DNA of 5,355 nt from Dysgonamonadaceae bacterium (GCA_031276105.1 JAISNS010000359.1:1-5355); one strand, 5' to 3'. Counted from the first letter of the stretch, positions 1-5,355 are shown. Program-made: numbers and translations. Notes: generated by a model not told the origin, from the letters alone.

Positions 1-10
1 CATGCGCCGT

Positions 11-92
11 TGTCATCCCGCGCTTGACGCGGGATCCCCTGAACAACGTGTTGCTGATTATCAGGGGATTGCGGGTCAAGCCCGCAATGACA
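11..92. repeat. Composite palindromic repeat (REP/MITE-like), potential four-way structure
   Basis: Two 32-base arms (11-42 and 61-92) form an imperfect inverted repeat around an 18-base centre. TGTCAT (11-16) pairs with ATGACA (87-92), and ATCCCCTGA (34-42) pairs with TCAGGGGAT (61-69). Each arm also holds its own hairpin: CCCGCG/CGCGGG (17-22, 28-33) with loop CTTGA, and TTGCGGG/CCCGCAA (69-75, 81-87) with loop TCAAG. The six mismatches between the arms form three compensatory pairs that keep both small hairpins intact. This looks like a dispersed intergenic repeat of the REP or MITE kind. No coding sequence or target-site duplication is visible. The family assignment is inference; the pairing is read directly. 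Confidence 0.85.
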
Positions 93-103
93 GGAATAGA
101 AGG

Positions 104-152
104 GAATTAAGAATTAAGAATTAGGAATTAAGAATTAGGAATTAAGAAATAA
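104..152. repeat. Heptamer tandem repeat, seven copies of GAATTAR-type unit
   Basis: Seven consecutive 7-bp units are visible: GAATTAA, GAATTAA, GAATTAG, GAATTAA, GAATTAG, GAATTAA and GAAATAA. The array ends 28 bases before the ATG of the secreted FISUMP protein, so it occupies the place where that gene's promoter should be. No TAnnTTTG -7 element is visible between 1 and 180. Copy-number change would shift the spacing of upstream elements by 7 bp per unit, but an effect on expression is speculation. Confidence 0.85.
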
Positions 153-180
153 GTATTATAAATTATAAACAACAATTACA

Positions 181-1560
181 ATGACAAAAAAGATTTTAGT
201 ATTATCGGTAACATTAGCGCTTCTTTTGAGCGCCAACCTGCGCGCCCAAGTAACTATCGGCGCATTGACTGCGCCCACAGCCGGCGCTTTATTGGATTTG
301 AATCGGGGCGCTACCGGCGGGCTGCTGCTCTCCAATGTTGCACTCCCGAATTTGAGCGTTATTCCCGCCAATACGTTTGTGAATATTTCCACCGAGCAAG
401 ACACGAATAAGGAGCTTGTCGGAATGATTGTTTACAACACAGATGCGACGACCGGCGTTGGCATCTACGTTTGGGATGGGTATGACTGGATAAAGCCCTG
501 CGCGCCTCCCATTCCCGGGCCGATTACTTTTTCAGGAGCTACGATATGCGGCGGCGCTACATTTACCGCCAAAATAGACAGTGTAAAGGGCGCTACGAGT
601 TATGTTTGGACATTACCTGCCGGGCTGACCGGTACTTCTAATGACACTATTATTACTATTACCGGGGCCGTTGACACTTATTCTGCCGGTTCGATTACAG
701 TTCGTGCAGTGAGTTCGTGCGGCGGCGGTACTCGACGCGAGAGTACGAAAGATGTAACGATTGTTGCCATACCTAATATACCGAGTAATCCCAGTTCCAA
801 TTCCGGTAGCAGTGGAAGTAATATAACGTTCAGCGCAACTCCTCCGGCCAACTGTACGATTGACTGGTACGATGCTCTTAGCGGCGGGAATAAAATAGCA
901 AGCGGCAGCCCCTATTCTCCAACTTTAACTTCCACCCAAACGTATTTTGCCGAATCTCGTAATCTTACTACCGGTTGTGTTTCTGCTACTCGTTTGCCTG
1001 TTACCGGAACTGTTGTTATCGCCGGTTGTGATCCTCTTCCTGCTATACCTCTTATAAGTTCGGCTAATGTGGATTTTGCCAGCGGTTCTGACGTGACTAC
1101 TACCAGTGGGCTTGTATTTTCGCCTCCCATAAAGATAATTGGAAAGGGAGACAAGAAGACTCTTGCTTCCACCAGTAATTCTCTAATTGATTATCGTGAT
1201 CATACCAATGCAACAAATACAAATCTTTATGGTTCATGGTTTACGTGGTGTATGGTTGCTACGTATGCTGATGTTTTGTGTCCCAGTCCATGGCATGTTC
1301 CGTCACTAGATGAGTTTCAGACGTACTACAATGCAGAGACGAATGTAGGTGTTACTGTAAAATACGGAATGCACGGTTGGCTGCTTGGTGGCTGCGCCTA
1401 CGGTGGCTCTGTGGACAATACTGGTCCGACCGGTTACTATTGGTCGTCCACTGAGGATAGCTCGGATTCCGGCTACTACGCGCTCGTTAACAGCAGCCTC
1501 TTCAGCCCGTCGAGCTATACCTATCGCTACTTCGGGTTCTCGCTGCGTTGCGTTCGGTAG
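181..1560 (+). CDS. Secreted multidomain protein with C-terminal FISUMP domain; possible DGR target
   Basis: This 459-residue exported protein has no assigned reaction. Residues 1-22 form a signal peptide with a KK n-region, a hydrophobic core and cleavage likely after LRA. There is no lipobox Cys at the cleavage site, so it is probably not a lipoprotein. Residues 23-105 resemble the VTIG...LLDLN...GGLLLSNVAL head seen in many Bacteroidota surface proteins. Residues about 113-195 look like a PKD/Ig-like domain (YVWTLPAG), and about 199-280 like a second Ig-like domain (IDWYDA...YFAES). Residues about 315-459 match the FISUMP (Fibrobacter succinogenes major paralogous) pattern: CPSPWHVPSLDEF at 367-379, GYYWSSTED at 418-426 and the ending GFSLRCVR. 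No type IX sorting domain is visible. Ligand binding at the surface is inferred from architecture. The ATG at 181 is chosen because it gives a clean signal peptide; it has an A-rich leader and no Shine-Dalgarno. Domain boundaries are approximate. Confidence 0.88.
   Translation: MTKKILVLSVTLALLLSANLRAQVTIGALTAPTAGALLDLNRGATGGLLLSNVALPNLSVIPANTFVNISTEQDTNKELVGMIVYNTDATTGVGIYVWDGYDWIKPCAPPIPGPITFSGATICGGATFTAKIDSVKGATSYVWTLPAGLTGTSNDTIITITGAVDTYSAGSITVRAVSSCGGGTRRESTKDVTIVAIPNIPSNPSSNSGSSGSNITFSATPPANCTIDWYDALSGGNKIASGSPYSPTLTSTQTYFAESRNLTTGCVSATRLPVTGTVVIAGCDPLPAIPLISSANVDFASGSDVTTTSGLVFSPPIKIIGKGDKKTLASTSNSLIDYRDHTNATNTNLYGSWFTWCMVATYADVLCPSPWHVPSLDEFQTYYNAETNVGVTVKYGMHGWLLGGCAYGGSVDNTGPTGYYWSSTEDSSDSGYYALVNSSLFSPSSYTYRYFGFSLRCVR
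1385..1557 (+). other. Candidate DGR variable region (3' end of the FISUMP gene)
   Basis: The last ~55 codons differ in style from the rest of the gene. Among the 28 codons from D426 to F453, 18 end in C, five in T, five in G and none in A. Many (AGC, CTC, TTC, ACC, TAT, CGC, TAC) are codons obtainable from AAC or AAT by changing only the two adenines, which is the hallmark of adenine-directed DGR mutagenesis. The region lies at the extreme 3' end of the gene and ends in the constant-looking GFSLRCVR, where an IMH-like boundary would fall. Known DGR targets are mostly C-type-lectin-fold domains diversified at the C-terminus. No template repeat or DGR reverse transcriptase is in this window, so this is a hypothesis. 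The left boundary is approximate. Confidence 0.45.
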
Positions 1561-1597
1561 TTTCAGGAACTTTATTTCTTACTATTATAAAAATTAA

Positions 1598-1674
1598 ATC
1601 GAGTAGGAGGAACGGGATTATTTCCCGTTCCGACCTCTCAAACCACCGTGTGTACCGTTCGGTACACGGCGGTT
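1598..1674 (-). ncRNA. Group II intron domains V and VI
   Basis: Domain V is the 34-base hairpin at 1641-1674. On the minus strand it has a 10-bp lower stem (AACCGCCGTG/CACGGTGGTT), a 2-base CA bulge on the 3' side, a 4-bp upper stem (TACC/GGTA) and loop GAAC. The catalytic-triad position reads CGC rather than AGC, which suggests a group IIC-like lineage (inference). Domain VI (1598-1639) has a basal stem GAGAGG/CCT-A-CTC in which one A is bulged (plus-strand T1604), six bases before the 3' end as expected for the branch point. A 9-bp apical stem GGAACGGGA/TCCCGTTCC follows. The ribozyme core elements needed for splicing are absent. Confidence 0.87.
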
Positions 1675-1676
1675 CT

Positions 1677-1838
1677 TTAATTTACAGCTGTGTGCCAATA
1701 GCCTTTCCGTGTATTGGCACATTCCCACGCTTTCGATTTCTTGATTTCCAACTTTGTCAGGTTCGCGAATTTGCTCTTTATTCGCTTCCACTGTTTCCAT
1801 ATGACCATACGCAATCGTCGTCGATACCATTCATCTTT
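1677..1838 (-). pseudogene. ltrA-like: C-terminal fragment of group II intron reverse transcriptase/maturase
   Basis: The minus strand encodes 52 residues beginning DEWYRRRLRMVIWKQWKR and continuing to ANTRKGYWHTAVN, then TAA at 1679-1677. RRRLRxxxWKQWKR and WExANTRKGYW are characteristic of the maturase (X) end of LtrA-type proteins. One in-frame Lys codon precedes it, then a TAA (1841-1839) closes the frame, and there is no start codon. The entire reverse transcriptase domain is missing. The stop lies two bases from domain V, and relatives usually continue some tens of residues beyond GYW, so a small internal deletion at this end is also likely. The fragment is too short to be functional. 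Confidence 0.88.
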
Positions 1839-1878
1839 TTAATTTTTTTTCGGAAAAGGCGGTTTATCAACGGTATTA

Positions 1879-1932
1879 GTGATGAAAAAATTATAACTGA
1901 TAAGACATTCGATTGCCGTATAAGAAAAAAAA
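1879..1932. repeat. Direct repeat copy A, left of the Rpn-family gene
   Basis: The segment starting GTGATGAAAAAATTATAACT recurs in the same orientation at 3004-3057 with a few substitutions and one single-base indel (roughly 88 % identity by eye). This copy supplies the -33 region (TTG at 1913-1915) of the promoter for the downstream Rpn-family gene. The two copies bracket one complete gene with its promoter. Confidence 0.85.
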
Positions 1933-1942
1933 TCTATCTTTG
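1913..1942 (+). promoter_or_regulatory. Bacteroidota-type promoter of the Rpn-family gene
   Basis: TATCTTTG at 1935-1942 fits the TAnnTTTG -7 consensus. TTG at 1913-1915 sits 19 bases upstream and fits the -33 element. The transcript would start near 1949, giving a leader of about 40 A/T-rich bases with no Shine-Dalgarno before the ATG at 1989. Confidence 0.65.
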
Positions 1943-1988
1943 CCTTTGATATAATTAAGAAAATATTTTTTACCAAAAACAAATAAAC

Positions 1989-2942
1989 ATGGCACGTTAT
2001 CTTGATCCCAAAAACGATTTGACCTTTAAGCGGATATTCGGAGAACATCCCCACTTGCTTGTCAGTTTTTTGAATGCCCTGATGCCCCTTGCTCCCGGAC
2101 GGAGGATTGAGCACCTGGAATACCTTTTACCGGAACAGTTACCGGACAATCCACTGGGGAAAAACTCCATAGTAGATGTAAAATGTATCGACAATTTCGG
2201 ACGGCATTTTATAGTGGAAATGCAGATGTATTGGAGTGAAATCTTCAAAAGCCGGCTGGTATTCAACGCATCCAAAGCCTACATACGGCAAATAGTCAAA
2301 GGCGAAAGTTATCATTTGCTGCAACCGGTTTACGGTTTGGGAATTATCAATAATACTTTCGATCGGGAAACGGATGAATTTTACCATCACTATCAAACCA
2401 TCAACCGCTACAATACGGATGAAGTCATCGAAGGCTTGGAATTTGTGTTGATAGAATTGGAGAAATTCAAACCGGAAAAATGGCCGGATCGTCAAATGGC
2501 TGTTTCGTGGCTTCGTTTCCTGCGCGAAATCGAAGACCAAACGCAGCAAGTCCCCGCCGGTCTGCTTGAAAGTAAGGAAATAAAGGAAGCGTTGGCGCTA
2601 TGCGAAGAAGGCGCCTTTACCGCCGAAGAACTGGAAATTTACGACCAATATTGGGATCGCATCAGCACGGAAAAAGGATTGAACGACCAAGCCCAGGCGG
2701 AAGGATTAGCGGAAGGATTAGCAAAAGGATTAGCGAAAGGATTAGCGGAAGGACGAGCAGAAGGCGAGGCGAAAGGATTAGCGGAAGGCGAAGCAAAAGG
2801 ACGGGCAGAAGAATTGGAAAGAATCATTCTATCTGCCTATCAAAACAAGCTCCCCATAGAGCAAATCCAGGCATTTTCCGGCTTAAACAACGAGGATATT
2901 CTGGAAATACTGAAACGAAACAGCGCACATCAACCCTATTAG
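1989..2942 (+). CDS. Rpn family recombination-promoting nuclease / PD-(D/E)XK nuclease family transposase
   Basis: This 317-residue protein opens with [16 protein letters not shown] (residues 4-19), the signature of the Rpn/transposase_31-like PDDEXK family. The nuclease core shows Asp63 in IVDVKC and Glu77-x-Gln79 in FIVEMQM, i.e. D...ExQ where the classical motif is D...ExK; Gln at this point is common in the family. Related E. coli Rpn proteins are DNA endonucleases that promote RecA-independent recombination. Residues 237-276 are ten tetrapeptide units ([12 protein letters not shown] and so on), followed by a helical tail. The gene has its own promoter and lies between two direct repeats and beside a group II intron remnant, so it is an accessory gene. 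No terminal inverted repeats are visible, so transposition is not shown. The ATG at 1989 fits the conserved N-terminus. Confidence 0.93.
   Translation: MARYLDPKNDLTFKRIFGEHPHLLVSFLNALMPLAPGRRIEHLEYLLPEQLPDNPLGKNSIVDVKCIDNFGRHFIVEMQMYWSEIFKSRLVFNASKAYIRQIVKGESYHLLQPVYGLGIINNTFDRETDEFYHHYQTINRYNTDEVIEGLEFVLIELEKFKPEKWPDRQMAVSWLRFLREIEDQTQQVPAGLLESKEIKEALALCEEGAFTAEELEIYDQYWDRISTEKGLNDQAQAEGLAEGLAKGLAKGLAEGRAEGEAKGLAEGEAKGRAEELERIILSAYQNKLPIEQIQAFSGLNNEDILEILKRNSAHQPY
2697..2816 (+). repeat. Ten tandem 12-bp units in the Rpn-family coding sequence
   Basis: The units follow the form GCGGAAGGATTA, with variants GCAAAAGGATTA, GCAGAAGGCGAG and GCGGAAGGACGA, in perfect 12-base register. They encode A-(E/K)-G-(L/R/E) ten times; the last unit is degenerate (AEEL). 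Because 12 is a multiple of three, gain or loss of a unit changes protein length without a frameshift. The peptide is charged and helix-prone, probably a linker or coiled coil. Such EG-rich tails are frequent in this protein family. Confidence 0.93.
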
Positions 2943-3003
2943 GGTTAGGGTTGTTAGGGAGTAAGATTAGACTTAGACCCGTTGGTTGGAAGCAGGATAT
3001 TGG

Positions 3004-3057
3004 GTGATGAAAAAATTATAACTTATAAGATATTCGATTGGCTGTATGAGAAAAAAA
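3004..3057. repeat. Direct repeat copy B, right of the Rpn-family gene
   Basis: This is the second copy of the segment at 1879-1932, same orientation, 1125 bases further on. The TATCTTTG that follows copy A is not present at the equivalent place here, so copy B does not look like a working promoter. It may be the leftover 5' flank of a lost second Rpn gene or the right edge of an inserted segment. The rest of the 296-base gap before lgt holds two hairpins and a promoter, and no gene was seen in it. Confidence 0.85.
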
Positions 3058-3060
3058 CCA

Positions 3061-3105
3061 ACGATTTATTGCCAATAATTTTGGTATCAGAAATCGTGAC
3101 TTTTT
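3061..3105 (+). terminator. Possible terminator hairpin after the Rpn-family gene
   Basis: ACGATTT (3061-3067) pairs with AAATCGT (3091-3097). An inner stem GCCAA/TTGGT (3071-3075, 3081-3085, one G-T wobble) closes a 5-base loop TAATT. Five T residues follow at 3101-3105 after a GAC spacer. The internal loop and low GC weaken the call. Confidence 0.4.
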
Positions 3106-3110
3106 CCTGT

Positions 3111-3131
3111 ATAGAGTGTAACTCTATTTTT
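3111..3131 (+). terminator. Short hairpin with T-tract upstream of lgt
   Basis: ATAGAGT (3111-3117) pairs perfectly with ACTCTAT (3121-3127) around loop GTA, and the T run 3127-3131 follows directly. The stem is A/T-rich, so strength is doubtful. Its position would insulate lgt from transcription coming from the Rpn-family gene. Confidence 0.45.
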
Positions 3132-3198
3132 CTCCGGCGCCTCAAAAAAAGATTTAGCCTTTTTCTCTTATTTTTTTTATTTCTTTATTAGAATTAGT

Positions 3199-3206
3199 TA
3201 CTTTTG
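3199..3206 (+). promoter_or_regulatory. Bacteroidota -7 element for lgt-cinA
   Basis: TACTTTTG matches TAnnTTTG exactly. The expected -33 region about 19 bases upstream is only T-rich (TTTAT near 3176-3180), with no TTTG. Transcription would start near 3213, leaving about 26 A-rich bases before the lgt ATG and no Shine-Dalgarno. Confidence 0.55.
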
Positions 3207-3238
3207 TAGCTCAATTAAACGATTAAAAAAATAGAAAT

Positions 3239-4090
3239 ATGTTATCTGTTATTACTTGGACAGCCGATCCGGTCGCTTTTACTATTCCTTTTCTGGAGAG
3301 AGAGGTTCGTTGGTATGGAATTGTCTTTGCTTTGGGTTTTTTATTAGGAACGTGGATTGTCCGTAAAATCTGGCAGCATGAGCAGTTAAAAGAAGACTGG
3401 TTCGATAAACTTTTTATCTATGTAGTTGTAGCTACTGCCGTTGGCGCCCGGTTAGGGCATTGTCTATTCTATGGTGCGGACAATGATTTTTGGTATTATT
3501 ATAAACATCCGTTTGAAATCATAAAAATATGGGAAGGTGGATTGGCCAGTCACGGAGGTACGTTGGGCATCATCATTGCCGTATGGATTTATTCGAAGAA
3601 AGTAACGCGCAAGAGTATGTTGTGGACTTTCGACCGGTTGGTCGTTCCTGTGGGATTCGCAGCGGCATTGATTCGTATCGGCAATCTGATGAATCATGAA
3701 ATCTACGGTCATGAAACGAATCTTCCCTGGGCTTTCCGGTTTATCACGAATATTCCTTACTGGCTGCATGGAATGCCGCCTGCTTTCTCTGTTCCCTCGC
3801 ATCCTACCCAATTATACGAAGCTTTCTTTTATATTCTTACTGCTTGCATTTGTCTGTGGATGTATTGGAAAAGAGAGGATTACAAATATCCGGGGTTGAT
3901 ATTCGGCGTATTTATGATTGGAATATTCCTTTCGCGTTTCTTTGTCGAATTTTTCAAGGAAATTCAGGTTAATTTTGAGGAAAATCTGTTTCTTAATATG
4001 GGGCAATTGTTAAGTATTCCGTTTATTGTTGCCGGTATTTGGTTTACATGGAACGGCTTATTGAAAAAAAAGAAGTTAAAGCGCAAATGA
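3239..4090 (+). CDS. lgt: Phosphatidylglycerol--prolipoprotein diacylglyceryl transferase
   Basis: Lgt is an inner-membrane enzyme that transfers diacylglyceryl from phosphatidylglycerol to the lipobox Cys of prolipoproteins, the first step of lipoprotein maturation before LspA. The 283-residue length is normal. Diagnostic features are visible: RWYG with Tyr26, EGGLASHGG with His105, the signature LIRIGNLMNHEIYG (residues 144-157) with Arg146, Asn149 and Glu154, HPTQLYE at 188-194, and Arg233 in LSRFFVEFF. These correspond to the Tyr26, His103, Arg143, Glu151 and Arg239 set of the E. coli enzyme as I recall it. About seven hydrophobic segments are present, and the C-terminus is a Lys-rich cytoplasmic tail. 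All key residues are intact, so it should be active. It is the first gene of a likely two-gene unit with cinA. Confidence 0.97.
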   Translation: MLSVITWTADPVAFTIPFLEREVRWYGIVFALGFLLGTWIVRKIWQHEQLKEDWFDKLFIYVVVATAVGARLGHCLFYGADNDFWYYYKHPFEIIKIWEGGLASHGGTLGIIIAVWIYSKKVTRKSMLWTFDRLVVPVGFAAALIRIGNLMNHEIYGHETNLPWAFRFITNIPYWLHGMPPAFSVPSHPTQLYEAFFYILTACICLWMYWKREDYKYPGLIFGVFMIGIFLSRFFVEFFKEIQVNFEENLFLNMGQLLSIPFIVAGIWFTWNGLLKKKKLKRK

Positions 4091-4103
4091 TGCGGCTTGT
4101 CGT

Positions 4104-5354
4104 ATGGTTAAAGTTGAAATCATTACTATCGGCGATGAATTGCTAATCGGACAGGTGGTTGATACCAATTCTTCATGGATGAGTCAACAACTAAATAAAG
4201 TAGGGTTTGACGTCCAATACAAAACGACGGTTGGAGACGTCGAATCCGACATTTTGGATGCTTTTGAGCGGGCTTTTTCGCGGGTTTCCGTAGTTTTGGT
4301 AACCGGAGGCATCGGCCCGACAAAAGACGATATTACCAAACATACGCTTTGCCGCTTTTTCAATGCCCGTTTAGTGTTTGATTTGCAAACCCTGAAAACG
4401 GTGGAAAATGTAATGGCCGGACTTCACAGAGACTTAAATGAATTAACCCGCAATCAGGCTTATGTTCCTGATAATTGTACGGTTATTCAAAACAAAGCGG
4501 GAACGGCTCCTGTTACTTGGTTTGAACGGAACGGGAAAATATTGGTTTCTATGCCCGGAGTGCCTTACGAAATGAAAGCGGCCATGTCTAATGATATAAT
4601 TCCCCGGTTACAAGCCTTTTTCCCTGTTTCAGCGGCGATTCTGCACCGGACGTTTTGGGTGAAAAACTATTCCGAATCGTTACTGTCCATGCAGTTGGAA
4701 ACATTTGAATGTGCATTGCCCGACTTTATCAAGTTGGCTTATTTACCCACTTCCGGTTTGATTCGCTTGCGTTTGACCGGAAAAAGCGATAACGAAGAAT
4801 CGCTTGCCGGAGAGATGCAAAAACAACGGGATAAATTATGGAATTTGTTGCAAAACGATATTGTTTCCGAAGCGGATGAAGATTTGGAAATCACATTGGA
4901 TAAACTGTTACGGGAAAAAGGGTTGACATTAAGCGTTGCCGAAAGCTGCACCGGAGGGAAATTAGCCGGTTTATTTACGGCCATTCCCGGCTGTTCCCGT
5001 TATTTTAAGGGAGGCGTAGTATCCTATTCCAATGAGGCAAAACGCGATGTGTTGGGGGTGAATTTTTCCGACATAGAAGAACATGGCGCCGTAAGCCGGC
5101 CGGTCGTGGAACAAATGGCTTGGGGAGCGCGGAAAATTTTTCATTCGGATTGCTCTATCGCTACAACCGGAATTGCGGGTCCCGACGGCGGAACACCCGG
5201 AAAACCGGTAGGAACCGTCTGGATAGCCGTTTCTTACAACGACAAACTCCATGCGCAAAAATTCCACTTTTCCCAAAACCGTGAAAGCAACATTTTACGC
5301 GCCTGCAATACCGGAATGCAATTGTTGCTGGAAATTATTTTTTCGCATCAATAA
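4104..5354 (+). CDS. cinA: CinA family nicotinamide-nucleotide amidohydrolase
   Basis: This is a complete 416-residue two-domain CinA. The N-terminal COG1058 domain (about 1-170) has the molybdopterin-binding-like fold, which in CinA acts as an ADP-ribose pyrophosphatase; it shows GDELLIGQ (10-17), TGGIGPTKDD (67-76) and PGVPYEM (151-157). A linker domain follows. The C-terminal CinA/PncC domain (about 262-416) deamidates nicotinamide mononucleotide for pyridine nucleotide recycling; it shows SVAESCTGG (277-285), GGVVSYSNEAKRDVLGV (303-319) with the conserved Tyr308 and Lys313, and TTGIAGPDGGTPGKPVGTVW (354-373). The ATG at 4104 lies 13 bases after the lgt stop with no separate promoter, which points to co-transcription. 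Biochemical roles come from the family; the older link with competence is not supported by anything here. The TAA stop is one base from the window edge. Confidence 0.96.
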   Translation: MVKVEIITIGDELLIGQVVDTNSSWMSQQLNKVGFDVQYKTTVGDVESDILDAFERAFSRVSVVLVTGGIGPTKDDITKHTLCRFFNARLVFDLQTLKTVENVMAGLHRDLNELTRNQAYVPDNCTVIQNKAGTAPVTWFERNGKILVSMPGVPYEMKAAMSNDIIPRLQAFFPVSAAILHRTFWVKNYSESLLSMQLETFECALPDFIKLAYLPTSGLIRLRLTGKSDNEESLAGEMQKQRDKLWNLLQNDIVSEADEDLEITLDKLLREKGLTLSVAESCTGGKLAGLFTAIPGCSRYFKGGVVSYSNEAKRDVLGVNFSDIEEHGAVSRPVVEQMAWGARKIFHSDCSIATTGIAGPDGGTPGKPVGTVWIAVSYNDKLHAQKFHFSQNRESNILRACNTGMQLLLEIIFSHQ

Positions 5355-5355
5355 G

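Larger units (their letters stand above)
1598..1838 (-). mobile_element. 5'-truncated group II intron remnant (3' end retained)
   Basis: Read on the minus strand, the segment holds in order the C-terminal end of an intron-encoded reverse transcriptase/maturase (1838-1677), domain V (1674-1641) and domain VI (1639-1598). It ends in CTACTCGAT, a typical group II intron 3' end finishing in AY. All of the intron upstream of the maturase tail is missing: no domain I-III sequence and no GUGYG 5' end is seen. The left limit is uncertain and may extend into the A/T-rich stretch to about 1850. Loss of the 5' part with a preserved 3' end fits incomplete reverse transcription during retrohoming, although later deletion would look the same. 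It cannot be autonomous. Confidence 0.88.

Noticed and set aside
912..1172. Antisense open frame inside the FISUMP gene
   Set aside because: There is no recognisable domain or promoter, and the plus-strand protein is fully supported here.
1559..1571. AGTT-TCAGG-AACT hairpin just after the candidate variable region, as a DGR recognition hairpin
   Set aside because: A 4-bp A/T-rich stem is far weaker than the GC-rich stems known for DGR targets and is expected by chance.
1604..1613. Shine-Dalgarno-like AGGAGG on the plus strand
   Set aside because: It is the complement of the domain VI basal stem, no start codon follows at a useful distance, and the genes here do not use Shine-Dalgarno sites.
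1609..1631. Perfect 9-bp hairpin after the FISUMP gene as its terminator
   Set aside because: It is better explained as the apical stem of intron domain VI and has no T-tract on the plus strand. Incidental terminator activity cannot be excluded.
1618..1830. Open minus-strand frame of 70 codons over the intron remnant
   Set aside because: It is out of frame with the recognisable maturase sequence, whose motifs (WKQWKR, ANTRKGYW) are in another minus-strand frame, and it runs through domain V.
1677..1838. The reverse transcriptase fragment as the missing DGR reverse transcriptase
   Set aside because: The preserved residues are the maturase end of a group II intron protein, next to intron domains V and VI. 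DGR enzymes lack this region.
1548..1949. Open plus-strand frame of 133 codons in the gap between the FISUMP and Rpn genes
   Set aside because: It overlaps the FISUMP stop region and runs antisense through intron domains V/VI and the maturase fragment. Its peptide matches no family, and the minus-strand reading explains the sequence.
2600..3007. Arg-rich plus-strand frame overlapping the Rpn tail
   Set aside because: It is a frame shadow of the 12-bp repeats, which read as an Arg/Ser-rich peptide in the shifted frame.

Overview
The window looks like a piece of a Bacteroidota chromosome, most likely order Bacteroidales. Two intergenic regions carry the TAnnTTTG -7 promoter element of that phylum, the leaders are A/T-rich with no Shine-Dalgarno sequence, and the gene content fits: a secreted FISUMP-type protein with a Bacteroidota-style N-terminal head, and a Rpn/PD-(D/E)XK 'transposase' with an EG-rich tail. 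The species cannot be told from the sequence.

Bases 1-3060 look accessory and repeat-rich. A composite palindrome (11-92) and seven heptamer repeats (104-152) lie directly upstream of a 459-residue secreted protein (181-1560). Its C-terminal FISUMP domain ends in a stretch whose codons look like the variable region of a diversity-generating retroelement (DGR) target. Thirty-seven bases after that gene is the 3' end of a group II intron on the minus strand (1598-about 1838): domains V and VI are intact, including a bulged branch-point A, and the last 52 codons of a reverse transcriptase/maturase remain. Next comes a complete Rpn-family nuclease gene (1989-2942) with ten 12-bp in-frame repeats near its end. 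A direct repeat of about 53 bp (1879-1932 and 3004-3057) brackets it.

Bases 3061-5355 are conserved housekeeping sequence: two possible terminator hairpins, a promoter, then lgt (lipoprotein diacylglyceryl transferase) and cinA (NMN amidohydrolase/pyrophosphatase family), 13 bases apart and probably co-transcribed. They act in unrelated pathways, lipoprotein maturation and pyridine nucleotide salvage.

The strongest leads are the DGR-like end of the FISUMP protein, the 5'-truncated group II intron, the direct repeats around the Rpn gene, and the palindrome whose two arms differ only by compensatory base-pair changes. No complete new system is visible. Neither a DGR template repeat nor a DGR reverse transcriptase lies in the window, so the diversification idea depends on sequence elsewhere in the genome.
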